A model generated the notes under the pieces. The model saw nothing but the letters and a program-made list of their open reading frames with translations. It had not been told where the DNA came from and searched no databases. Shown piece after piece: positions 47,901 to 58,800 of a stretch of 64,000 nucleotides of DNA (its first letter is position 1; every line of letters starts with the position of its first letter). Origin of the DNA: Apoda limacodes (Eukaryota > Arthropoda > Insecta > Lepidoptera > Limacodidae); assembly GCA_946406115.1 (NCBI GenBank), contig OX291545.1, positions 2,852,001-2,916,000 of the forward strand. Reading direction: 5' to 3'. The translations under genes were made by a program, and so were the position numbers.

Positions 47901-50900
47901 ATTTAAATAAAATTTTGTTAAGTTGTTATGCACACGCCGGAGAAGTAGTTTTAAAATATGAAACAACGTTTGCCGGGTCAGCCAGTAGTAATAGATAAAG
48001 CCGGAATCATATTCAAGAAAACTTGAAAAAAATCGTAAACAAACTGATATGATCTGACTAATCATATATGCTTCGATTTTTATTATATTGTATCGGTAAT
48101 AAATTACCATATTAAAAATATTTTTAAAGCGCGTCATCAAACGACACCACGAGTTGATGACGAGACGCAGTGACCTTAAGATTGTGCTAACAAGTTCCTG
48201 TATTGGCATCATAACAATGTACAACGATACGATATACCAACGATACAATCTCGTCGATTCCGCTTTATGTACAAGGACAGGCGTGATAACATTGAGTCAA
48301 GGATTATGCTTATCAATATTAGACGTTAGAAACGGAACAGATTGACGCATGACGGAGCAGTCAGTCGTAGGGAATAAATTCGCATTGCTTTTTAATAAAT
48401 GGTTATTGCAGGAACGGTAGACCAATTATTATCACCGAAGACTTAACGCGTCACAGCTACCAAATTATCTTAAAGTAAAATATTTTATAATACTTATCCA
48501 TACTTAACGATATGCCTAGGCGCCCAATCAACTGGCTAATTTAACCAGATGGCTGCGACATATATACCCTTCAATAATGTCCTCACTTGTTACTTCAGAA
48601 ACAAGCGGTATGTAACGGAAATTATGACAGTACGATAACAACAAACCTTGGCTTGGTCTTACCACGTGTCGAATGACGTCCAGCGTCGTGTTATTAAAAC
48701 AGATAGATAGGTAGAATTTACAAGACACAATAGCTTTCTTTATCAAGTTTTATTTATTTATTTTCTCAAGCAAATATAACGAGATAGCAATTTTTCAGTT
48801 TTCTTGAATCCATAACATTTATAAATAATGTTGATGGTGTTTGTTACCTTTTGGATAGTTACATTGAGCAGGCACTACTTTTTTATAGTTAGATTGAGTA
48901 CCAAATCTGGTTTTTAGGGTTCCGTAGTCAACAAGGAACCCTTATAGTTTCGCAATGTCCGTCCGTCTGTCGGCGGCTTAGTTTAAAAACTACTAATACG
49001 AGAAAGCTGCAATTTGGCAGGAATAAAATCTTTGAAAAACAAATTTTTTAGCGTACCTCCGCTACACGTGAAGTGGGAATGTATTTTTTTTTCTCGTCTA
49101 CCCCATCGTTGGATAGGAATCTCAAAAACATTGACGGTATGCAAAGATCATTTTTTGATTTAGAGGTCCGTTCGCGAAAGATTTAGTTTTAAAGTACTAA
49201 TTTTTGTTAGAGACAAGTGTCCCCCCACCCCTCTACCAGCGAAAGTACAGTATTTGGAAATGTAAAAAAAATTACGCTAGTAGTGCATATAATGAATTTA
49301 AAAGGAAAACTATCACGGGTAAGTACTCTTTAAAGGCTAAGGAGTAATAGTCGACCATGTTATAATATGTACTTGGAAAAGTGAAATTTTCGTACAAATT
49401 CCATTAAAAGTTACTTATATGAAGTAGGTACATCTGTAAAATTATAGATAATGGTACGGAACCCTTCGTGCACGAGTCCGACTCGCACTTGGCCGATTTT
49501 CTACAGAAATAATTTGATGTACCTACTATTTTACTTGTTACTTTTCTCTATTATTAAAGCTTGAAATAGATGCCACATAGTCTTAGTCCTAGGAGGCTGA
49601 CGGCAATCTCAATCTCAATCTTAAACTATTTCTTTTATAAGCCACACATTTAAACACTACATTACAATTATAATTGGTAATGAGTACCTAATCTTAATAA
49701 TAATATTTGATTTTGAGACTTAAAACTATGTAATACAAGGTTTATTTGACGCCAAATTCAGCGGGATTAAAATTAGGCGTGAAGACTTACCTACCCCGTA
49801 ATTTTGCGGTTATTATTAATATTTATATATAAATAAGTACCTTTCCTGAAATCAACAATATGTTGGATATCATTAATTTATCAAAACTAAATAAATGATA
49901 TCCAACAATTAAGCTGAAGAGTTTGTTTGTTTTTTATTTGAATGCGCTAATCTCTGGAATTACCAGTTGTATTTGAAATATTTTTCTTACATTTGATAGT
50001 CTGAATTTAAGCAGGGCCAAAAAGAAAAATCGGCCAAGAGCGAGTCGGACTCGCGCACGAAGGGTTCCGTACCACTATCTATATCTTATTTTATAAAAAC
50101 GGCAAAAAAATCACGTTTCTTGTATGAAGCCCCCTTAAATATTTTATTCTGTTTTTTAGTATTTGTTGTTATAGCGGCAACAGAAATACATCTGTAAAAA
50201 TTTCAAGTGCCTAACTATCACGGTTCATGAGATACAGCCTGGTGACAGATGGACGGACAGCGGAGTCTTAGTAATAGGGTTCCGCTAATTACCTTTTGTT
50301 TACTGAATCCTAAAAAGTCAGAACGAACCCTAAGCGAAAACGAAGTATTAGCGCAAACGAGCCATGCCATGAGGGATCGCGGCAACGAAAAGAGCAGAAC
50401 TTTTGCTACAAAAAATAAAAATTTTCTTACATATGAAATTTAAAATATTATCTTCTTTCTCCATTAAAAAAACTCAATGCATAATCTGATTTTTAGGTAA
50501 ATATCCCTGAGATAGAAGGTACACCAGTCTAGGAAACTGCCAAAGATTCCAAGGTGCTGAAATTTTTGAATTAAGATACTGATTGATTACGCATTAACTA
50601 ATGATGATATACGTTAAGACAATTTAGGCTATGTATGCTTGTCCCCTAAAAAGGTTTAAATATTTAATCGTCATTATAAAGGCTAAGTTACACTAAAACC
50701 CGTCGCTATATGACATATTTTTGCTAAAGTATAGCCGTCAGTCCAGGCTGTGTAGTCAATTGGCCAAAAACCAAGTAGATATTAGCTTGTCAAACGTCCG
50801 CCATATATAATCAAGGCTGTAGAAATATAGAAATCCGAATTAAGTTCGGGTGAAAACTAGTGTTTAAATGAAATGTTTTCTGTTTGTACATTCAAATTCA

Positions 50901-53900
50901 TCACGTACACCTTCTTGGTTCGTAATAAAACCTAGCAGAAAGATAGTGATCCTTGGTCGATAGCCAAAGGTTACGTCAAATCCGAGTCGGGTCCAAAACT
51001 AAACTTTAGCTTATGACAAATCCGGTGAAACCGGCAGCCGGAGTCGGGTAAAAGACAAGTACATAACAAGTTTGCTAAACCTTAACGTTTCATTGCAACA
51101 TCTAAGCCGCATCTACCCGCCCGACCTTGGTCGCCTCTCTTTCCGACATTTTATACATACTTACAGGTTTTTTTTTATACACGCACGTACTTGTATTATT
51201 TAATATCGCAAGGATTTTTTGTTGCTTATTATTTATTATGGCATCAAGTGCCGATTACTGATCTACTTATTTCATGATCCTATTAAGAAATTATTTATTC
51301 ATTGGTCTTGAAATCCAAAAAAGGAACAACCTGATGAGGGTATACATTAATTTGTATATATTCATTCGTATAATGTATGCTAGCTTCAGCCATTATACGT
51401 CCTACAGCAGCGGTACAGGCTTCCCCTAGGAAAAGGAGGCTTAGACCACAGTAATTGATTTAATTTCGCTGCGATTTCGGACATCACATAAACCACTTCT
51501 AACATTTTCTAATGCTACAAAATCTAATTTAATAATCAAGATAAGTCATTGCAATGTAAGTAATTAAAAGTGTTGTCCCTTGTACATTGTAATTTAAAAT
51601 TACCTTACGAATAGAATTGAGATTGGGAACCGACGGAAACCCCAACTGTACAAGTAAAAATAACTCTAAATAATATTTTTGTTACAATTTACATACCGAT
51701 AGCAAAAGCTTTAAGTGCCTTGACGGCACCGGCCCAGGGTGTGGAGAGCGAGATGAGCCGGCGCACGTACTGGTCCTTCCAGTGTTGCGTCTGCAACTGA
51801 AGGAAGTGCAGCGCCATCGACCCGCCCATGCTATGCACCACGAAAGTCACGGCGCTTTTATTGTTTGCTACGTAGGTCTCCTCCACCAGAGATTTTAGCT
51901 TTACGAAGAATTCACTGTTTTCATCTGAAAATGTGACATTTTGTGTTTATTTAGTACATAATCTGCAAAAGTGTTAACCATTCCAGATTAATTTCCTATT
52001 TTATATGTAGTAAAGCTAATAATGGGAGTAATCTAATGCCTGTAATGTTCAAATGTAACATTATAGGCTATGCTATTGTATTAGTCCCAAAAAGTAATTT
52101 CAACATTATTAAAAACTAATTAACATGGAGGTTACTAACTTGGTGCTTTTCGGAAGTCGTATGGCGCTCCTCTAAGTGAAACATTCCTTACATATCCAAT
52201 TTTCACCAATGCATCAGCTATTGTGTTAAAATAAGCACCAGCTTTATCGTGTGATGGATCCAACCACTCTACAGGCTCTGTGTTGCCCCACATGGGGACT
52301 CTGATCTCCACCCCACTTGGACAACTAGTAGTTCTAGTAACATTGTTATACTCTAGCCGGAGATTATCTATCCAGCAATCAATCACAAATGGCACCAGCA
52401 ATTCAAGATTCAGCCAGATATTAAAATATGGGGAAGTCTTAGTACAAATATAGTGCACCACTGATGTCTTGTTAAGCTTTGCCTCCAATTGACTGCCCCC
52501 ATCTCCAGGAACTATGAAAAGCAGCATTTGTAGACTTAGGCAAATATTTTTAATAGTGTTTTAGAAAGAGTGGGATACAATCAACTGAGCATTCAGTAAA
52601 TTACTGACATTTTCTTTTTTATTTTATAGTTATTAGATGCATCTTTTGTAAACATTCTCAGTGTCTGTGCTTAAAGGAAAAAGGAAACAAGTCCAGAAAC
52701 AAAATCTTGTTTTAAAAGTAATTTACATATCTGCATTAATTAAGTTCCTTATTTTGGATTACCTATCAACACCATGCTCTTAATTGTATCAATAGATTTT
52801 GTAAATAAAATTAACCTTTTTTTGATTTTATTTTGTTCCCTTTAGATTGTAAGACTTGCTTTATACTTTCTTGATAATTTTGATTGCAAGATTTTTTAAT
52901 AGGTACTGCACATATATAGGAAAATCAAGCATAAGCAAATGTAAAAAAAAATATCATAAAAATTTAACCAACCTTAAAAACGACTAAAAACTAAAAAATA
53001 AGGCTCTAAGGCTAGTCATTACAAGACATTGTACTATCTGTTTTTTTTTCGCCTTGCCGCCGGATGACAAAAGACATTTTAATTTATAAAGTATTAATAA
53101 GTTGTTTTTTTCTGAGTTTCCTAAAGCAAGACAGTAGACTCAAATTGTTTTAGGTACTATGAAAAGATGCAAAATGTGGACAAAAGTAAGATTTGTAATT
53201 TTTTTTAAATTGCTCAAAAATTTCATATTCATGCACTCTAGCCTATTCCGCTCCTTAAGTTTTCTTTATTCATTTTATTAGTACCAAATTTTGTTGCTTA
53301 TTGTCTTTCTTTGAATAAGATGAATGTGACTTTAAGACAGATGGCCGTAAGTACAGATGGCGAAACTATAAGGCTTTGACTATGGAACCGTAAACAGTGA
53401 TAGAAGGCCATAACAATAAAGCTTTAACAAAATAATTAAACCGATAAGGCTGACATTATGACAAAACATTGAACTACGTGTTTTTTCCCCTTCCCGTCAG
53501 AGAGGTAGGGCACAGCGAATACTTGCTCAAACCAATTAAAGCGGGGCATAGAGAGTACTTCCTCGAATGAGCAGCCTGAACTGCAGAAGTACCTCCGCTT
53601 TACAAAAAACTGCAGCCACAATACTGCTACCATTGAGTAATGTTGTGTTCCTGTCTCTGTCTGTCCTTTACTTATGCTATGTTCATTACAAAAATTCAGA
53701 CCCGTAAAATCTTATAAAGAAAGTACTTATTAAAAGTTAATAGATAGTGAAAACAAAAATTTACAAAAATTGCTATTTCCAAAATCTCCTCCTAAACTAG
53801 GTTACTATGAGTGAAGTGATATTTACCGCTCTCCTAAAATATGTAATTCATCATGTCGTCATCAACATCACGTCCATGTAAGGTTCATTTTGATAGTTTG

Positions 53901-55026
53901 TCGTCATTTTAAAAGTATTAACTGAACAGTCTAGCACTTGCGTAACAAAATAATAAAAAAAAATTCTTTTAATTAACCCTTAAAAACACGTAATTTAAGC
54001 ACACCATGACAGTAACTGCACAAACAAAACAATTGTAAACAAACAAGTGCATGCACACACTCGTCGATCTTCGCTCACTTACTCTAGTCAGAACTACATC
54101 ACTTATTATTTTCTATTCTGCTTGCCTAAAATTGTGAATACTCGAGAATAGTCGGGATAGTTTGCGTATGCAGTCCGCTTCTGCGACTCGCTGCGGCTCG
54201 ATCTCCTACCGATCGAAAACCTATTGGGTACTTCCCATTGACCTACAATCATGAAATTTGGCAAGAAGCTATGCCATGTAGCACACATAAAGGAAAAAAT
54301 CTGAAAACCGTAAATTTGTAGTTACATAAAAATATACAAAAGTTACTTTTGTCTCCATTTGTGCATCTTTACAAATATAGTGCCTAAAACCAATCCAATT
54401 TATAAAAAGTGTGGAACAGCATCTTTCTAGTCTTGGTAATCTTTATTAGTAGTATGTAGTAATTAGCAAGTTATAGTCATTTCCTAACTGCAGCAGATAA
54501 TTTAATAATGGTTCTTTACATTGCATGAAGATAAATCTAAGAACCCATCAAATGAGTTGATGCATGATCAGCCACAATATTGATTGGCATCAATATTTTG
54601 GAGTACATTTAACAGCTAGTACCACACCATGATGAAGTAGTCTTATTACTTGGGACAAAAACTTTTGTCATAAGAGGTGTAGGTATTCAAAATCATGGAG
54701 CATAAAAGTCCCAAGGCCTTTTTTCACTTTCACTAAGATCTTGAATTGGAAGAACTATGTACAAATTGTTGCTTTTAAAAGGAACACCTGGCCAGAGTAA
54801 CATAATAAAACTAAAAGACACTGTAGTATTGACTAAATTAAACTAATTCATTAAACAGATTACACTAAATATATTTAGATCCACAGGTAGATAACTGCTT
54901 AGGGAAATAGCTAAAATAAATACTACATAGGTACTTACTGAATATAACTGGTGACAGACTAAGTGAATGTTGTGCTAGTATCCCATAAATAATTAAAATC
55001 ACTAAACCTAATTGTTTACTGCTCAT
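44912..55026 (-). CDS. PLA2G15: Lysosomal group XV phospholipase A2 / LCAT-like acyltransferase
   Basis: Six coding exons, in order: 55026-54939, 52511-52140, 51924-51697, 47366-47195, 45652-45530 and 45152-44912. All phases join: 1224 nt, 407 aa (human LPLA2 is 412). Residues 1-25 are a hydrophobic signal peptide (LVILIIYGILA). Family blocks follow in order: IPGDGGSQLEAKL, IWLNLELLVPFVIDCWIDN, RGAPYDFRKAP, the nucleophile elbow VVHSMGGS (Ser185), STPWAGAVK, TDKINYTIADLQKLF, VELHCVYG, NGDGDGTVNL (catalytic Asp, probably 349) and AEHLQIL (His388). The family hydrolyses phospholipids at acid pH in lysosomes and can transfer an acyl group to ceramide. Exon 2 uses a GTTAGT donor. Introns 3-5 hold many mobile-element copies, but the coding frame is intact. 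The gene is convergent with TBC1D20. Confidence 0.95.
45850..45944 (+). mobile_element. Helitron-like 3' fragment in phospholipase intron 5
   Basis: 'cgaaacaacgattgccgg' followed by TACAGCTAG matches the 3' end of the element at 56189-57082 ('gaaacaacgttcgccggg', TCAGCTAG). The 5' side is not clear. A second fragment with 'aagcgtttgtttgtttgaac' starts near 45975. Confidence 0.45.
46480..47037 (+). mobile_element. Helitron-like element in phospholipase intron 4
   Basis: Starts TCTATACTAATATTATAAAG after an A and ends GGCAGAAGCTAG before a T, with GGGCGGGCGAAGCCGCTGGC before the end. 558 bp, non-coding. 'ctgaaccgattgggttgaaat' and 'cttgaccaattgggttgaaat' (about 46741 and 46858) show an internal duplication. 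Located between exons 4 and 5 of the gene. Confidence 0.6.
47614..47985 (+). mobile_element. Helitron-like element with tandem units, phospholipase intron 3
   Basis: Starts TCTATACGTACATATAAAAT after an A. The end reads CCGGGTCAGCCAG before a T (CTAG changed to CCAG). It contains two units of about 105 bp beginning GGGTCAAGTGCGAGTCGGAC at 47754 and 47859, the same unit as in 56189-57082. Confidence 0.55.
48911..49500 (+). repeat. Lepidopteran-type interspersed repeat in phospholipase intron 3
   Basis: Begins TTTTTAGGGTTCCGTAGTC and ends CGCACTTGGCCGATTTT. It shares long blocks with 13991-14946 but lacks its GC-richer insert and some internal parts. Confidence 0.6.
50026..50285 (+). repeat. 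Interspersed repeat, second subtype
   Basis: Starts AAAAATCGGCCAAGAGCGAG. It has 'tatagcggcaacagaaata', 'catgagatacagcctggtga' and 'agtcttagtaatagggttcc', which is the common lepidopteran short form. Non-coding, in phospholipase intron 3. Confidence 0.55.
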
Positions 55027-55132
55027 ATTCGAACTCCTTATAAACAAATTAAATAAGTAAATAAAATAAATACTCTGCAATAATCAAAACACTTCAAGGA
55101 ATGTAAATGTACGTTTAGTAAACAAACATAAA

Positions 55133-55152
55133 ATTCGCGATGTTTCGCGAAT
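55133..55152. promoter_or_regulatory. TTCGCG inverted repeat upstream of the phospholipase gene
   Basis: ATTCGCG-ATGTTT-CGCGAAT lies 107 bp upstream of the phospholipase start codon and about 710 bp upstream of the divergent small gene. A CpG-containing palindrome in AT-rich DNA at this distance suggests a promoter element (E2F-like TTCGCG core). No TATA box is seen nearby. Confidence 0.3.
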
Positions 55153-55796
55153 AAACTTATGTGCGTGGATGTGAACAATCTAAACCAATTGCGGAATATT
55201 AATTATTTCAGTTCAACGGCTGTTGTAACGTGACGTAAATTCGTACGATCATCGTAAGGTTTTAAGATACCACAAAGCACTGCCTATCTGTTGGTAATTT
55301 GAGGTTAATAAACAAGTGATAACTCAATCAGCTGTTTGATTACACACTTTATTTTAGGAGACGAATGAAAATGGTTTTTTTTTTGATAAAACATACATAA
55401 ATAAATTGATGATTGACATGTACGTTTCGAATTCACATTAGGGTATTTCGATTTACCAATTTCGCTAAATAGACATGATTTAAGAAAAGTACTTATATTA
55501 TTGTTTATCAAATGCAATAAAATTTAAACAATGAGTGCATAGATGCATAAAAAGATAACAAAGTTTTTTAACAAACAAGTAGTTAGGTAAATTATTGGTG
55601 TAATTTTAGTATCTCCGAACAAAATACTGCACAATAAAACTAATGTTCGGAACGCAACTCTTGCCTTGGCTCGCATTGCGCATTCTGCCACGCATGTTTA
55701 AAAACTAAAATATTATATAAGACTGCGTTTTTTACCTAGTTTTACTTAGTTAAATAGTTTTAAGTACATAGTCATTTTATCGTGTAAGCAATAAAA

Positions 55797-55859
55797 ATGT
55801 TAACAAAAAAACGTACAAAAGAATCAATACTGCGAGTTTACCACGGTGCTATTAATTGA
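55797..55859 (+). CDS. Upstream ORF of the small membrane-protein gene
   Basis: ATG, 19 further codons (MLTKKRTKES...) and TGA. The stop ends one base before the main ATG at 55861. It is real only if transcription starts upstream of 55797, which the sequence does not show. Confidence 0.3.
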   Translation: MLTKKRTKESILRVYHGAIN

Positions 55860-55860
55860 A

Positions 55861-58800
55861 ATGTCCCAGCCGGTACGTATTTTTCGAGCCGAGGAACAAA
55901 ATCAATAATTTACTTGCAATTAGTCTTAAGTTCATATTAATTTATTTATTTTCAGGGTCGTGTTGTAATTGTTTGGTTGTCTTGGCTTATTGGCGGTATT
56001 TGTGGAGTCATTATCTTATTAGTTATTATTTGTTACTGTCGCCTAATGCCGCGCCAACATAAGTCTTTTGGTATGTATGGATATTTCTTGCTTAATTTTC
56101 GTCGTTTAGATAGGGCATAAGAGTTCCAGGTTTCATAAAAAGGAACTCTGTTTAAACAATTTTTACCCGCTTCAAATATAAATAATAATCTATATATATA
56201 AAATTCAATTGACGTTTGTAAGTCTCACAAAAACTCGAGAACGGCTGGACCGATTTGGATAATTCATTTTTGTGTTCTTTATCTTTAGAGCAAGTTTTAT
56301 ATGTAAGAAAAAACTTTTTAACAAAAACAAAAACCGACTTTAAAAGATGATCTTTTTGAAGTAAAAAATAACTTAAAAGAGCCTAAAAAACGGCCTTATG
56401 CCCTCGATTTCCCTGGGAATCGGTTCACAATTCCATAAAAAAATATACAGTCTAACATATAACCTCCTCCTTTTTTGAAGTCGGTTAAAAATGGGTCAAG
56501 TGCGTGTCGGACTCGCGCACTAAGGTGTAATGAAATTTTGGTTAGCTGTTGTGCACACGCCGAGGAAGGTTTCTGAGAAAGAAAAAACTGGTTAAGTGCG
56601 AGTCGGACACACGTACTAAGCGTAAACCGATTGTAATGAAATTTTGGTAAGTTGTTGCACACGCCAAGAAAGGTTTCTGAGAAAGAAAAAAACCGGCAAA
56701 GTGCCAGTCGGACTCGCGTACTAAGGATAAACCAATTTGATTAAAATTTTGGTAAATTGTTGTGCACACACACACACGCACGAGATTTCTGAATTAGTAC
56801 AACCCTTTCAGTGACGTGCCAGTTGTTTTAGGGTGCGTTCCAAATCGCAACGAGGAAGTTAAAAAAGTGGGACGCACCGGGTAGGGTAATTTTCCAACTG
56901 TCAAGTTGAATTCTTTACACTGCCATAGAAAAGTTTGAAATTCACTCCTGTCAGTGTAAAAATTAACTGTCAAACACTCGTTCAAGAACGGGTTGATTTT
57001 TTAACTTTACCGTGCGATAATTACTCGGCGTGATTTGGAACATAACCATAAAAAGAGAAACAACGTTCGCCGGGTCAGCTAGTGATATTTAACGTAAAAA
57101 GTTACACTCAATGATAAAAAATTACAACAAAACTAAAAACTTAACTACTTTATTTTATATTACCAACTTGCCACCTACTGCCGCCGCCGACCACACCGTG
57201 CGCTGCTGTGAAGTACCTAAGTACGCCTTCTTGTTCGGCGCGCATGTATAGCATAGGTACGCCGGGTTAGCAACGTGGGCGACGACACGCTGCGACGCAT
57301 CCGCGCAGGGATCTTATTAGGAACGGTCTCGAGTACCTACGCCAGACTCGTGAATTCATTCTACAAATACAAACTAAGTACTACAAATACATTCACGACC
57401 TGCGAGGCGTAAGACCTACTTGCATACATTTTGCGAACGAATTCACGAGACTGGCGTTATAAGCTTTCCGGGAACGTTTGTTTGGTGAAGTTATCGAGTA
57501 TCACATTCATACTCGATTCATCATCATGACCGTGTCCCACAGTGGATGATACCGTCTACATTTAACGTAACCGTACCTAAAGCCTCGATCTTCGTGCGCC
57601 GCAGTGGATTCACGCCTTTATTTTTTTATACTTTGATCACAGATTATATAATACGATGATCGTTTGTTTTATGTTTCCTTTCTATCAGGATGCAAGTATA
57701 TTTTATCCTTTTCTGGCCCTACAGCTACCTCTGTGCTAAAAAAAAACAACAATACGACACAAGTGAAATAATACGCACTTCGAAGAAAAACTATTTCCGG
57801 TGGAACTTTTGATCGTAAAAAGTATTCTCGATCCTTTTAGTCCCTCCAGCTATCCCTAACTAAAATAATAACTATATCTAAACAAAATGCAGCCTTTTGT
57901 TATCTACAAGCGTTTTTTGCCAGCTAGATACCTACGAGGTAGCTTGTCTTACGACACGTTGAGAATGTTGTGTTTCCTAAACGAAAACATTTTCAAAATG
58001 TAAAGTGATATTGAGGTACCTAACTGTTTTAAATTTTATGCAGGTACTGGCTCTAATATTTCAAAATTTCAGCATGCTTTGTTTTATTACTTTTAACTAG
58101 TGTTGTCGAAAATCCCGTTATAGGTACCGAGATCCTGCACCGTACATAAAGTTTTAATTCCGCCTTACCAAAATCCCGCAAGGGCCTGCAGGATTAGAAG
58201 CCCTATTGCTTATTATAATTTTTTTTGGATAAAACCTCAACTACTTACACCCTCCAAATATAGAATTGTAATCGCCATGTATGCAGTTAGTTTGCTACCC
58301 CCTTTAACCCATTTACTAACCAATAAACAAAAACAGCACAGTACAGTACAGTTGCCTATGAGTAGGTACTAAGTCTCGTAAAATCACAGAACACTATACT
58401 AAGCATAGAGCATTTTTGATACTATGGTTTAAGGAAGGCCACAGACCTACTGATCCAGTTCTGTGCTCCTAGAACAATAGAATCCGGATTCATCGCACCA
58501 CACACGCCGGGCTCTCTTCATACGCTTTCAGTCGTAATTTAGCGCTTGCCGAGAAATGTAGCCAGACGTAAACTGTTGTGTGATAAATCGAGTCTTACGG
58601 GAATTTTCCAACAAGCAAAATAAGGGCCATTTTTGCAACTCTGTAACGATCACTTGCAAAAAGTGTTTAAGCGCACATTTGCAGCACTGAGCCAAAACCG
58701 CCGGCGCGCCAGGTTGTTGTGTGACGATACACGGAGCTAGTACCTAAGCTACGCCTCTTTCTGACCGGTCAGTACATTCTGATCGGCGACGCTGGCCGAT

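Noticed and set aside
53436..53633. 65-codon minus ORF in phospholipase intron 1
   Set aside because: No matching splice signals or phase, and no recognisable domain. Probably a chance or repeat-derived frame.
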